From an uncultured Acidobacteriia bacterium (GTDB lineage: Bacteria > Acidobacteriota > Terriglobia > Bryobacterales > Bryobacteraceae), in assembly GCA_903900705.1 (NCBI GenBank), contig CAIUOG010000045.1:1-64000 (forward strand): a DNA stretch of 64,000 nt, written 5' to 3'. Below the pieces are notes generated by a model. That model made no database searches, was not told the DNA's origin, and saw nothing but the letters and a program-made list of their open reading frames with translations. Both the position numbers and the translations under genes were made by a program. How positions within the stretch are numbered: the stretch's first letter is position 1; every line of letters starts with the position of its first letter. This document shows, in pieces, positions 25,139-33,972 of the stretch.

Positions 25139-27770
25139 CCTCCGGACACATTTCGAGTACCTGAATCGCTTCCAGACATCCCTGGGCCGTCGAGTTGGTC
25201 GACAGCCCGGGGATTTCGTCTATTGGGTTCAGAACTTCCGGCGTGGCGAGGTGCGTGGTGGCGTACGCCGGGACGGTGACGCGGCTCCAGGCTTTCTTTG
25301 CGAAGGCAGCGTTCTTCGTCTCGCGATAAACGTACGCGGCCAGACGGGCGAAGGTGGCATAGCGGGCATCGGCGGCATCCGCCACCGGGCTCTCTTTCCG
25401 CGCACCGTGGCGTTCGCAGTATTCGAGCCAGGCCTTGCGCCAGCCGGCGTGGTCGATGAGTTCATTCAATTCAAAGACGACCTCCGCGCCGCCCATGATG
25501 GTGGCGAGGTTGTAGACGCCGTAGCCGCCCGGAACAATCGAACCCATTTTGCCGGTGGCAGGGTCATAGCCGTAGAGCTGGTTAGGCCCGGTGAGGAAGC
25601 CGTAGGGCATGGCGGCAATGGAGTCCATGCCGGCGAGGATCTTATCGCGATATTTGGGCTGGCCGGTGCGTTCCCATTCCGTCATCCAGTTGCCGACGAA
25701 GGCGAGCCAGTCCGGGCCGCCGCGGACACGGGCGGGGTATGGGATGGGTTCGGTCTGCGGCGAGGCGAGACGCATGGGATCGAGTTCGAGGAGTTTGGCA
25801 TCGACGTCGACGACAGCGCGCATCAGGTCGCCGGTACGTTCATCGGTGGTGAGGTAGTAGTAGAAGCGACGGTAAGAGGCCTGGCTGATGCGGGACTCCT
25901 TCGCGCCACAGCCCCAGTGCCGGACATTATGACGGGAGCCGAGACCGGCGAAGCGGCCAAGGTGATAAACATCGACCTCGCTGGTGTGGCGGGTCATGGC
26001 TTCGGCCATGCGGAAGACGTCGGCGCGGCCAGTGCGGAGGAAGGTGTACCAGAGCCAGAGGTCGGTGCCGAGTTCGGTGTTGTCCCAGGCAAAGCCGCCG
26101 ACATCATAGCGCCAGGTGTGGCGGGGGCCATCGTGCTGGTGCATGACGTCGCCGTAGTTCCAGAAACCGTACCAGTGACGCTGTTCGATTTCGCGGTGGT
26201 AGAGGTCAAAAGCCGCGTCGAGGTGGTCTTCGAGGGTGGCTTTGGCGGGGACGGATCGGTCCGGCAGGCTCCAGATGCCGAAGACTTTGGCGGCATGGAG
26301 GTGGGCCGGGGACGCGGTGAGGAGCGGCGGCCGTTGGGTGAAGGCGGCGCGGCGCGCGGTGTCCTGATGGGTGGGGAGCACGGCGGACGGGAACAGCATC
26401 AGTTCGCTGGTGCGGGCGACGCCGTGCGGGGTGCTGAAGCCGGGCTGCACGTCTTCATAGCTGGAATCGAGATCATGCGCGCGGGTGTCGTAGTGGCGCA
26501 GATCCATGGCGGCGGCGTCCGGGGACCAGAGCCAGACGCGGAGGTCGGCCGCGGGCGTGGTGGCCGCGTGGATCTCGAAGGACGCGGGGTGCGACTGCCA
26601 CATATTCTTCAGGGCGACGGCGAGGCCACCCGAGACATCACCCACAAAGGCGCAGCCACCGGAGCGATGGCCCCAGGCGGCATCGAGCCAGCAGCCCTCG
26701 GAAACGGCGCGCTTCTGGATAGCGAAGCCATCGGCGGTGAGCTGGGTGAGTTTGTAGGAATCCCAGGTGGCCCAGTCGGCGAGGAGCTTCTGGCCCGGCG
26801 CGGCGAAGGTTTCGCGGTTGGGGAGACGTTTGCCAGCGAGCTGATCTTCAAAGAGATTGGCTCGGGAGCCGGGGGCGGAGAGGACGCGGCGGCCGGTGGC
26901 GGGCAGAACGGGTTCGGCCCAGACGCCGTTCGCGTCGCCGGCGAAGTGGACGTGGCGGTTGTGCAACTGCTCGCGGAAGGGGACGGCGAAGGAGAGGCCG
27001 AGGCCGCGAATGAAGTCCTTCCGGTCATCGCCATCAAAGATGAAGCTGTGGACGAGGCGGATGTTTTCGCTGCCCGCGTAGAAGTAGAGGCGCAGGGTGA
27101 AGGGAAGCCATTCGCGAGTTCCCTGCTCTGCCCGGTGGACGCCCTCGATTCTGACGACGGCGCGGACGGGGCCCGTCTGTTCGGCGACGACGGATTTGAT
27201 TTCCGAGTGGTAGTCGTCCAGGCGGAGCGTGTTGGGGGTGAGGCGGTTTTCGGTGACGCAGCGAAGGCGCGCGGGTCCGGCGACGGTTTGGGCGCCGACG
27301 CGAAGGCTGGTGAGAAAGTCCGGGCCGGATTGGGGGATGGAACACTGGAGCGCGCCGGTGTCGATTTCGAGGGCGGCGGCGGTTTGCCGGACGGTGAGCG
27401 CGGGGCCGACCGGCGCGGGCGCGCCGGGGGCGAGGCGGAGATTCGCGGCGGTGGCGGGGGCGACGGTTGCGAAGCCGTTGAACTTGATGGAACCATCGGG
27501 CCAGTAAGCGAGCGGCCAGGTCTGGAGGGGCAGCGGGACGCCGTTGGCGGTGAGCGTGAAGGTCTGGGAGCTGGAGACCGTGCCGCGGGGGAACGGCACG
27601 CCCCAGCTGACGCCGGCGGGCTGGGCGGGGGCTTCATTGCTCAGCCAGTTCAGGGGGATGGCGGCGGCCTGGGAGGAAGCCTGTTGGGCGTCGGTCTGCT
27701 GTTCGGCGGCAGCCTGGGCGACCTGGGCGAGGGCGGCTTGGGCGAGGATCTGGCGGCGGGTCAGTTTCAT
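25125..27770 (-). CDS. Tat-exported YetA/PcRGLX-like protein, putative rhamnogalacturonan exolyase (PL26-type)
   Basis: The 881-residue protein starts with a Tat signal (TRRQILAQAALAQVAQA). The N-terminal domain matches the YetA/PcRGLX pattern: GVSWGVPFPRG, PLQTWPLAYWPDGSIKFNG. A large beta domain and an alpha/alpha-barrel-like region (about 480-870, GGFAWDNTELGTDLWLWY) follow. PcRGLX is the founding PL26 rhamnogalacturonan exolyase; B. subtilis YetA sits in a pectin-utilisation region. The gene overlaps the esterase gene by 4 bp in an operon with a PL22-type lyase, which supports a pectin role. Activity on rhamnogalacturonan I is inferred. Its 3' end overlaps the DsbD-alpha gene by 14 bp on the other strand. 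Confidence 0.7.
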   Translation of the reverse strand: MKLTRRQILAQAALAQVAQAAAEQQTDAQQASSQAAAIPLNWLSNEAPAQPAGVSWGVPFPRGTVSSSQTFTLTANGVPLPLQTWPLAYWPDGSIKFNGFATVAPATAANLRLAPGAPAPVGPALTVRQTAAALEIDTGALQCSIPQSGPDFLTSLRVGAQTVAGPARLRCVTENRLTPNTLRLDDYHSEIKSVVAEQTGPVRAVVRIEGVHRAEQGTREWLPFTLRLYFYAGSENIRLVHSFIFDGDDRKDFIRGLGLSFAVPFREQLHNRHVHFAGDANGVWAEPVLPATGRRVLSAPGSRANLFEDQLAGKRLPNRETFAAPGQKLLADWATWDSYKLTQLTADGFAIQKRAVSEGCWLDAAWGHRSGGCAFVGDVSGGLAVALKNMWQSHPASFEIHAATTPAADLRVWLWSPDAAAMDLRHYDTRAHDLDSSYEDVQPGFSTPHGVARTSELMLFPSAVLPTHQDTARRAAFTQRPPLLTASPAHLHAAKVFGIWSLPDRSVPAKATLEDHLDAAFDLYHREIEQRHWYGFWNYGDVMHQHDGPRHTWRYDVGGFAWDNTELGTDLWLWYTFLRTGRADVFRMAEAMTRHTSEVDVYHLGRFAGLGSRHNVRHWGCGAKESRISQASYRRFYYYLTTDERTGDLMRAVVDVDAKLLELDPMRLASPQTEPIPYPARVRGGPDWLAFVGNWMTEWERTGQPKYRDKILAGMDSIAAMPYGFLTGPNQLYGYDPATGKMGSIVPGGYGVYNLATIMGGAEVVFELNELIDHAGWRKAWLEYCERHGARKESPVADAADARYATFARLAAYVYRETKNAAFAKKAWSRVTVPAYATTHLATPEVLNPIDEIPGLSTNSTAQGCLEAIQVLEMCPEVIPR

Positions 27771-28993
27771 TTCGACCGCCGGGTAAAGATGCCGAGGTCG
27801 ATGGCGTCGGCCATGGCCTGATAGCCGGCATCGTTGGGGTGGAGGTGATCGCCGGGATCGAAATCCGGGCGGAGATGTTTGGGGTTGTTGGGATCGCGGG
27901 TGGCGGCCTCGAAATCGACAACGGCGTCAAAGGAGCCCGGGGTGCGAATCCAGGTGTTGAGGGCTTCGCGCATGGCCTCGCCTTCGGGACGGGAGTAGCC
28001 CGCACCTTCGTAGGGCGTGAGGGTGCAGCCGATGACCCTGATGCCGTGGGTGTGGGCGCGTTCGATGAGCTGGCGGAAGGCTCCGATGAGTTCGTCGGCA
28101 GTGACGGGCTCGGTATTGGCGTGGCCGATGTCATTGATGCCTTCGAGCAGCATGACCCATTTCACGCCGGCCTGGCTGAGAACGTCACGATCAAAACGGG
28201 CGAGGGCGCTGGCGCCGGAACCGTCCCGCAGGACGCGGTTGCCGCCGATGCCCATGTTGGCCACGGCGAGATGCCGGGTGGCTTTGTTGGCGGCGAGACG
28301 GGCGCTGAGGAGGGTGGGCCAGGGATGGTCGGAATCGACGGTGGAGCGCGCGCCCTCGGTGATGGAATCGCCGAAGGTGACGATGGTGGCGACGTCCGCG
28401 GGGGCCGTGACTTCGAGGCTTTCGAGATAGAAGTACTGGGGGCGTTTGGCGGCGTTGCCCTGATCCGGGGCGGCGATGTCCGTGGCGGCGAGGAAGTCGC
28501 CTTCCTTTGAGACGTAGCTGGTGCGGAGTCCGCCGTGCGCGGAGGGCGGGCCCGTTTCGGTGGGGAACCAGAGGCTGACGGCGAGGTCTGCCTGCGGGGC
28601 AACGGGGAAATCGAGAGGGTCAGAAAGCATGACCATGCCAGGGCCGAGGGTGACGGAGGGCTTGCCGTTAAAGGTGAGGGCGCGGTCCGAGGCAGGGACG
28701 ATTTCGGCGTCCTTTTTCCGCAGGGCGAGGTGCGCGCCGCCGATGGTGACGGGCCCTGCGCCGAAGGGGCTGGAGAGCTTGATGCGGAGTTTCGAGCCGG
28801 CGACGCTGCTGCGGACGATCATGCGGACGGTCTGGTTGGCGAAGCCCCTGGGGGGCTGGCCGGTCTGGGGCTGGCTGGCGGCCGGGCGGATGAGCGGCTG
28901 CGCGGTGGCCCAGGTGGTGACCCAATGCGGTGCGGCGGGCTGGGCCGCGAGGGTGGAGGCGAGCGCGAAGAAGAGGCTGAGGCGGAGGTTCAT
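27767..28993 (-). CDS. Secreted SGNH/GDSL hydrolase (putative carbohydrate acetylesterase)
   Basis: The 408-residue protein has a signal peptide (about 1-18) and a roughly 170-residue N-terminal beta domain, then an SGNH hydrolase domain. The four SGNH blocks are visible: FGDSITEG (Ser), GIGGNRVL (Gly), GINDIGH (Asn) and DHLHPNDAGY (Asp/His). The ATG at 28993 is chosen because the signal peptide starts there. Given its position between PL22-like and PL26-like lyase genes, deacetylation of pectin fragments is a reasonable inference. It overlaps the next gene by 4 bp. Confidence 0.88.
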   Translation of the reverse strand: MNLRLSLFFALASTLAAQPAAPHWVTTWATAQPLIRPAASQPQTGQPPRGFANQTVRMIVRSSVAGSKLRIKLSSPFGAGPVTIGGAHLALRKKDAEIVPASDRALTFNGKPSVTLGPGMVMLSDPLDFPVAPQADLAVSLWFPTETGPPSAHGGLRTSYVSKEGDFLAATDIAAPDQGNAAKRPQYFYLESLEVTAPADVATIVTFGDSITEGARSTVDSDHPWPTLLSARLAANKATRHLAVANMGIGGNRVLRDGSGASALARFDRDVLSQAGVKWVMLLEGINDIGHANTEPVTADELIGAFRQLIERAHTHGIRVIGCTLTPYEGAGYSRPEGEAMREALNTWIRTPGSFDAVVDFEAATRDPNNPKHLRPDFDPGDHLHPNDAGYQAMADAIDLGIFTRRSK

Positions 28994-28998
28994 AGGAG

Positions 28999-30252
28999 TT
29001 ATTTCACCGCCTTTGCGATTTCGACCGCGAAGACGTGCGTTGGACCCAGCATATTCGACCGGAAGACGATCCACTTCATGTCGGGCGAAAAGGTGACGTT
29101 CGGTTCGAGGTGGTAGTTGTGTTTTGAGAGATTTACGAGCTTTTCGGATTTGAAGTAGCCGATATCGATGAGGTCCTTCTTATCGCGGAAGGAGCTGCCT
29201 TTGACCATGGAAGGGCGGAAGAGGTAGATCCACTGGCCGTTGCCGGGGATTTTTTCGCCATCGGGGGTGCGGGCGGCGACGCTGTCGGGACCGCCGCCAT
29301 CGCCGGCGAAGAGTTTGCCATCGGCGGAGACGTTGTAGTGCACGGACCATTCGGGGCGCTGGAGGTTGTACCAGGTGCGATGGCCGGTGGCGAGGTCGAC
29401 GCCGGCGACCCAGAAGACGGTGCTTTTGGGGGTTTGCAGGTCATACCAGACGGTTTTGCCATCGGCGCTGAAGAATTCGTGACCGGCGATTTCCATGTTC
29501 TGGGTGCGTTCGTGCATGAGTTTGAGGCCGGTGCCGTCGGTGCGAATGGTCCAGACGCGGTCGTTGTAGTGCCAGGGGCCTTCGTGACAGAACATGATGA
29601 GGTTGGGGTCTGTGGGAGACATCTGGAGGTGGTTGGTCCAGTCATTCTCGGTGTAGATTTTGCGGAATTTGCCGGTGGCGATCTCGATGGTGTAGAGCAT
29701 TTTGGGCGTACCGGCGGCCCAGTTGGCTTCGAGGCTACCGCCGCCACCGTTGGCGGGCGGGGTGCGGGGGATGACTTTACCGTCGGGGTCGGGCGCGATG
29801 CCGACGAGGAGGGTTTCATCGGCATTGACGGCGACAGCGCCGCGGGGGCCGGCCTGGGGAGGCATTTTGGCGATTTCGGTGGTCTTTTTGGTGTCGAGGT
29901 CGGTGGCGAAGATGGCTCCGTCACGGGTGTAGTAGATGCGGCCGGTTTTGTGGCCGGTGACGAGGATGTTGACGCGGCCTTCGACGACCTGTTCGATGGC
30001 GCGGGTTTCGAGATTGATGGTGGCGATGCCGTGGGGGTTGGTGACGACGAGTTTTTTACCGTCGGCCGAGTAGGCGTTCTGGTGGAAGTAGAGGGAGGCG
30101 GTGCCGTCTTCGCGGGAGAGGCGGATGACGCGATGGCCGGTGTCGGGGTCGATCCATTCTTTTGGGAGGGGGTCGGTTGGCAGAGGCGCCGGGCCGGGCT
30201 GGGCCTGGAGCAGGCGGGTGGCGGCGAGGGTGAAGAGGAAAAGTTTTCGCAT
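28999..30252 (-). CDS. Oligogalacturonate lyase-like protein (PL22-type), secreted
   Basis: The 417-residue protein has a signal peptide (about 1-17) and a beta-propeller. It opens with DPDTGHRVIRLSREDGTA and the HQNAYSADGKKL repeat typical of oligogalacturonate lyases. Later blocks include FCHEGPWHYNDRVW, GHEFFSADGKTVWYD and YHLEPNVTFSPDMKW, where PL22 enzymes place Mn-ligand His/Gln residues. PL22 enzymes break unsaturated digalacturonate. Bacterial OGLs are usually cytoplasmic, so an export signal suggests periplasmic action. It is the first gene of a three-gene operon (5 bp to the esterase gene). Confidence 0.8.
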   Translation of the reverse strand: MRKLFLFTLAATRLLQAQPGPAPLPTDPLPKEWIDPDTGHRVIRLSREDGTASLYFHQNAYSADGKKLVVTNPHGIATINLETRAIEQVVEGRVNILVTGHKTGRIYYTRDGAIFATDLDTKKTTEIAKMPPQAGPRGAVAVNADETLLVGIAPDPDGKVIPRTPPANGGGGSLEANWAAGTPKMLYTIEIATGKFRKIYTENDWTNHLQMSPTDPNLIMFCHEGPWHYNDRVWTIRTDGTGLKLMHERTQNMEIAGHEFFSADGKTVWYDLQTPKSTVFWVAGVDLATGHRTWYNLQRPEWSVHYNVSADGKLFAGDGGGPDSVAARTPDGEKIPGNGQWIYLFRPSMVKGSSFRDKKDLIDIGYFKSEKLVNLSKHNYHLEPNVTFSPDMKWIVFRSNMLGPTHVFAVEIAKAVK

Positions 30253-31049
30253 GGGTGGCAAGTTGTTGGGGCGGCGGCGGACGGGAGCCACGTTACCAGG
30301 GTTCAGGATAATGTAACGCGGTTTTTGGGTGCGAAACGTGTAAAAACCAGGGCGAAATGGGCTTCGAAGCGGGTAAAGCGGGGTGGAAACGTGGTGCTCC
30401 CGGTGGGTGGTTTTGGTGGGTGTGCCTTTAGAATCAATCACCTGGCAGGTTCGTTCCGCAATTTTTTCGTTTTTTGCGACGAAAAGGGGGCTGGAGGTTG
30501 GGTTGGCGGTCCGGGAGGCGCGGCGATGGGGAAGGAGGGGGCTCACGATATGGTTATGGCATGGCGTGGGGTGGTTTGGGGGTTGGGTGTGGGGTAAGTG
30601 GTTGAGGGGGTGGGGGATAGATTTTTGGGTGGGTTGGGAATGACGGTGGCTCAGTGCCCAAGGAGCCGCCCAAAAACCAGCTTCCGGTAATGCTGAAGAA
30701 CGGGCGTACCGCATTCACATCGAGCGCTTCTTGCCGAGATCATCAAGGAACTCCGAAACTGGCATGATACCCGTCACCATCAAATGGTCTCCAGATCATA
30801 ACGTTAATGGAAATGAGACCGGCTGGAATGAGACCGGCCCGGGTGGGGCTGAGGGAGGTCACCATCCTGCCCAACGGCTGCTCCGCCCAGTCCGCCTGGT
30901 CCAGCGGCGCTGCCCCGAGGGGCTTGCAATTCGTAGAATGACAAGGAAGAGGAATATTGAGCGTTTCAGTGCAACCTCGGAAATTGTCCGGCCCCTGGAA
31001 TGGCGGACACGCCCTCGACATCCACATTGTGAGCAGTACATTTTTGGGC
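30253..31049. other. Gene-poor stretch upstream of the pectin operon
   Basis: About 800 bp without a convincing gene. The part at 30380-30640 is strongly G-rich on the plus strand and probably contains the promoter of the minus-strand pectin operon, though I see no clean boxes. Near 30680-30790 the sequence looks like broken coding DNA (for example LAEIIKELRNWHD in one frame) with stops and no start, so a decayed gene is likely. Two overlapping short open frames here lack signals and look spurious. Confidence 0.5.
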
Positions 31050-31334
31050 TACGACGGCGCGGGGCCTGCCCGCTTCGATAGCGAACGCTCTGAAATTGGC
31101 GAGCTTCTTTATCGATGAAGGGCTCTCCTTGAGCGGGTCCATCCTGTCCCGGCCCGGAGAAAAACGCAGTGGAGAGTGGGAAAACGGGGTGCCCTCGGCG
31201 CGCAGACGTTCTCTCCGAGAATGAGACCAGAGAACGAAGACACGGCAAAGGGTTTGCTTTGTTGGGGATACTGCGGGGGGACTACGGAAGCGCCAGTGTT
31301 AACAAACTGCGGGTGAAAATTCGTGCGGACAAAA
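31050..31334 (+). repeat. Repeat X, copy A (285 bp)
   Basis: This block starts TACGACGGCGCGGGG and ends GTGCGGACAAAA. It is repeated in direct orientation at 35960-36244 with the same length, no gaps, and about 13 substitutions counted by eye. Neither copy holds a credible gene. It immediately precedes repeat Y copy A. Confidence 0.95.
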
Positions 31335-31336
31335 TC

Positions 31337-31400
31337 TGGCTCAATTCGCCCCTGACATCATTTTCACCGGCTGGTTAACAGGGCCACCCACTAAGTTATT
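31337..31400 (+). repeat. Repeat Y, copy A (64 bp)
   Basis: The block begins TGGCTCAATTCGCCCCTGAC and ends AAGTTATT. It matches 34901-34964, with the first 40 bases the best conserved. It lies downstream (3') of the AbiEii gene, as copy B lies downstream of the PIN toxin gene. On the minus strand both copies could encode a short tail ending QPVK-x-MSGAN. A run of ten A follows at 31401-31410. Confidence 0.85.
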
Positions 31401-31516
31401 AAAAAAAAAATATCGGCGCTCGGCCCGGAATTGCTGTTCTGATCTGCGGATGGAACGGCCCGAGCCATACAGCGCCACGAACATCAAAACAGAGAAATGG
31501 GGTAGTACGGAGGTCC

Positions 31517-32422
31517 TTAAGACCAGGGACCGCCAGGAATCCACTCGCGTCCAGCGGCACCCTCGTGGCGTTGGGCATCCAGCGCTGGCTTAAGAAAAGC
31601 CGCGATGTATCCGCCAACTGCCGGAAGGTTCGGCAGGTCGCCCAGGGCGAGCCGCTTCCCGAACGCCGTCCACTGAGTCAGCTTTGCGGGGTCCTCCAGA
31701 AACTCGCCGGTCAGTGCGAGCGGCAAGTCTTCGGGTACTGGCGTCTGGCGCCGCTCAAATGTGCTCCCGATGGCACGCGCCAGCTGCCCGATTTCAAAGT
31801 GGTGAGTTTGGCCAAGGGTCCAGATGTCGAAGAAGTCCTTCATCCGGCTGTTCGCGATGCCGAGAACAACCATCGCGTGGAACTTTTCGGCGATAACTGC
31901 CTCAGGGGGATACGCGCGAAGGACCGGAGCGGCGAGAGGCAGGAGCACCGGAAAGGTGAGCGGTCCGGGCGCCGGGTCGACGAGATCACCAAATCCGACA
32001 TCGATCTGCATGACGATCCGTGCCCCGTCCAGACTGGCCGGCACACGCAGGCGGACGCCTTCATATTCGGCGTCCTCTTTGATTCTGCTTCCCTCGATGC
32101 CGGGAAGATCGAATAGAATCCCGTCTGACTCGACCAGCGCGCAGATTTCGCGAATCCGCTGCGTGACGTCCGGAATTTCCGGGGATCCAAATCCAAGAAG
32201 GTCGAGGTCGCGTGTTGGGCGGTGCATTTGTCCCTCCCACGCGAGAAACAGCATCGCACCCTTGAGGACAAAGCTGTCCTTGTGAGCCGACTGCGAGAGT
32301 CTATAGAGAAAGCGCTCAACGATCCATCGGCCGAGGAGGAACTGGAAGTCTTCGCCCCGCTCGCGCGCCAGAGCCAGCAGCTTCGCGCGGTGTGATCCCG
32401 CGATGTTGGTGATCTTTTTCAT
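31517..32422 (-). CDS. AbiEii-type nucleotidyltransferase toxin
   Basis: The 301-residue protein is an AbiEii/AbiGii-family nucleotidyltransferase, the toxin of type IV toxin-antitoxin and abortive-infection systems. The core motifs are FVLKGAMLF (Lys54-Gly55), then RPTRDLDLLG with the metal-binding Asp72 and Asp74, a later AEKFHAMV block with the AbiEii lysine, and SRMKDFFD. Characterised relatives such as MenT add pyrimidines to tRNA acceptor stems and block translation. The gene overlaps the AbiEi-type antitoxin gene by 4 bp. A stretch of about 30 residues at the C-terminus is low in similarity. Confidence 0.92.
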   Translation of the reverse strand: MKKITNIAGSHRAKLLALARERGEDFQFLLGRWIVERFLYRLSQSAHKDSFVLKGAMLFLAWEGQMHRPTRDLDLLGFGSPEIPDVTQRIREICALVESDGILFDLPGIEGSRIKEDAEYEGVRLRVPASLDGARIVMQIDVGFGDLVDPAPGPLTFPVLLPLAAPVLRAYPPEAVIAEKFHAMVVLGIANSRMKDFFDIWTLGQTHHFEIGQLARAIGSTFERRQTPVPEDLPLALTGEFLEDPAKLTQWTAFGKRLALGDLPNLPAVGGYIAAFLKPALDAQRHEGAAGREWIPGGPWS

Positions 32423-33015
32423 ACCGCCGACTCCAGGTAAGGCCGGATCACATTGGACACCCGGCAGACCTTTGCGAAGCGGTGGATCTGGTCGACCGTA
32501 GCCTTGCGTGAACGCAGTGCGTCTCTCAGCGCTTCAATCGCAACGTCGACTCCGAGCTTGTTCCTGTACTTGAAGCAGTCGGCCACCGTTTTCGCAGCGG
32601 AGTAGACGGGCACACGAATACCTTCGATGGTGTGGTGCTCAACACCTTCGATCAGCGCGGGCCCGGAGAACCGAACCACTCGAAGCGCCACTGACTCAGC
32701 GACCGGCTTGTGGGCTTTGAAATCAATTGCCATCCAGACTTCGTGCGGATCCTGCGTCGACAGGCCATGGAATCGCAGCGCGGATAGAAGGCAGATCACA
32801 CCGCCCGGTGTCCGCGTGGCCGCGATGGCAAGGCTGTGATGCTCTGTGATCGATGACTCCGGCAGGGAATAGACGCCGCGTGCCTGACGTACGAGAAGGC
32901 CCTGGCGATAGAGGCGGAGCAGCGATTCCCGTGCAATTCCGCGCGCCTCAACGTCGCGCGGGCGGATCAGCGGTTGGCGTTTGGCTATGGCGAGGATACG
33001 CTGGGCGCTGGTCAT
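32419..33015 (-). CDS. AbiEi-type antitoxin / transcriptional regulator
   Basis: The 198-residue protein matches the AbiEi antitoxin family. An N-terminal winged helix (about 1-50, with IRPRDVEARGIARESLLRLYRQG) is followed by a C-terminal domain containing GGVICLLSALRFHGL and VYSAAKTVADCFKYRNKLG, both family hallmarks. In studied systems it neutralises AbiEii and represses the operon by binding inverted repeats in the promoter. An inverted repeat at 33027-33050 just upstream fits this. Confidence 0.92.
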   Translation of the reverse strand: MTSAQRILAIAKRQPLIRPRDVEARGIARESLLRLYRQGLLVRQARGVYSLPESSITEHHSLAIAATRTPGGVICLLSALRFHGLSTQDPHEVWMAIDFKAHKPVAESVALRVVRFSGPALIEGVEHHTIEGIRVPVYSAAKTVADCFKYRNKLGVDVAIEALRDALRSRKATVDQIHRFAKVCRVSNVIRPYLESAV

Positions 33016-33026
33016 GTTGCGTTACA

Positions 33027-33050
33027 TTGGTATTTTACACTATCTACCGA
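33027..33050 (-). promoter_or_regulatory. Candidate AbiEi operator and promoter
   Basis: TTGGTA and TACCGA form an inverted repeat separated by 12 A/T-rich bases. On the minus strand a TAAAAT -10-like box lies inside it, with TTCGTT 16 bp upstream as a weak -35. It stands 12 bp before the AbiEi ATG, where autorepression would be expected. Confidence 0.45.
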
Positions 33051-33372
33051 TATAACGAAACACAAGCAGCCTCGATCAGATGGACTCCCGGGGCGGTTCG
33101 ATTCGAACGAACTTCGCCCGCGCTGATCATGACGCCCTTGCATGCCTCGCGACCACCCGCCGTGGATCGGCATCGGCAGTAGCGGCGGATCAGGATACCG
33201 AGGACACACGATTCAGGAACTGGCGTCGATCTTCCGGGAACGACGATGCCGTTTGGGGCTTATTGAGGGATGTCCCGGTCAATCCAGGCTGGCATAGACA
33301 GCAGACCGAGTACCGTTAGAGCCTTCCGCGATGGACCTTCTCTTGACTGTGGCGGGTGCCCGCCGTTGCGGA
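33051..33372. other. Non-coding stretch between the AbiE module and the lipocalin-like gene
   Basis: About 320 bp containing repeat Z (33095-33115). The rest has no gene with a start signal. One plus-strand frame reads GYRGHTIQELASIFRERR around 33190-33250, which looks like a coding fragment, but it has no start and ends soon; a decayed gene is possible. Confidence 0.4.
33095..33115 (+). repeat. Repeat Z, copy 1 (21 bp, palindromic core)
   Basis: The 21-mer is GGTTCGATTCGAACGAACTT plus C. It recurs at 35855-35875 with one substitution. The core GTTCG-ATT-CGAAC is an inverted repeat. Copy 1 begins 80 bp upstream of the AbiEi start codon; copy 2 begins 71 bp upstream of the UPF0175 start. Confidence 0.8.
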
Positions 33373-33846
33373 TTACTGCTTCGTGAAGACGAAAACCTCG
33401 TCGAGGACCCGCCCGTTGTTTGCCCCGGTGCCTTTCCTGGTTACGGTCAGGGTTTTACCATCCGCGGAGACCACGTCATCAGTAACGGTCGTGCCCTTTG
33501 GGCCCCTGACGGTCATGCGCACATGACGTTCGTCAGTCCGGACTGCAATACTGACGACACCATTTCCACCGGCGCCGTGATCCTTGCCGTCAAGGTAGAT
33601 ATCAACCACTCGGGCGGGTTCCCCGGTGGGCGTTACGGCGGGCTGCCCGTTCTTCGAGGTCCAGGACTCCTGGTAATGATCTTTCGTCACCGCATTCCAA
33701 GTCATGATTCCGTCGCTGCGGAAGCTCGCGGATCCGGGACTGGGCTTCGCTTTCGACGGATCGGACTTCCAGGTCCCGATAAAAGGATCGGCGGCCAGAG
33801 CCAGGGAAGCAGCCATAAGCGTCAGTATCGCAGTTTGACTAATCAT
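33373..33846 (-). CDS. Small secreted lipocalin-like protein, function unknown
   Basis: The 157-residue product has a signal peptide (about 1-19) and a short beta-rich domain. The opening ADPFIGTWKSDPSKAKPSPG resembles small lipocalin-like or calycin proteins common in Acidobacteriota, and strands alternate to the end (KTLTVTRKGTG). No catalytic residues are evident. It looks unrelated to the surrounding TA genes. A perfect 18-bp palindrome covers its start codon and a run of 11 C lies just upstream, so expression control may be unusual. Confidence 0.75.
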   Translation of the reverse strand: MISQTAILTLMAASLALAADPFIGTWKSDPSKAKPSPGSASFRSDGIMTWNAVTKDHYQESWTSKNGQPAVTPTGEPARVVDIYLDGKDHGAGGNGVVSIAVRTDERHVRMTVRGPKGTTVTDDVVSADGKTLTVTRKGTGANNGRVLDEVFVFTKQ

Positions 33847-33881
33847 TCCCGGGAATGATAACTCAGTTCGCCCCCCCCCCC
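33842..33881 (-). promoter_or_regulatory. Palindrome over a start codon and an 11-bp homopolymer
   Basis: Bases 33842-33859 form the perfect palindrome ATCATTCCCGGGAATGAT, which contains the start codon (33844-33846) of the lipocalin-like gene. Twelve bases further upstream is a run of 11 C (33871-33881; G on the coding strand), a tract prone to slippage. Confidence 0.6.
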
Positions 33882-33972
33882 GTCAACTAAATCGCGTGTC
33901 TGTTGTCGTAGCTCTCTAGAACTGTCCCCTGTACTGCCTGGGGCTGCTTAACCTCGGCGTTCCGGCCCGGAT

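Noticed and set aside
25251-27821. An 856-codon open frame on the plus strand
   Set aside because: It runs antisense to the PL26-like gene, is extremely Gly/Ala/Val/Glu-rich, and has no recognisable domain. Long antisense frames are common opposite high-GC genes.
30731-31081. Short overlapping frames of 94-116 codons as genes
   Set aside because: They lack ribosome-binding sites and recognisable protein features, and one runs into repeat X.
33090-33120. A T-arm-like GGTTCGATTC that could mark a tRNA end
   Set aside because: No acceptor stem, anticodon arm or CCA-side pairing can be drawn around it; it is part of repeat Z, and the second copy at 35855 lacks them too.
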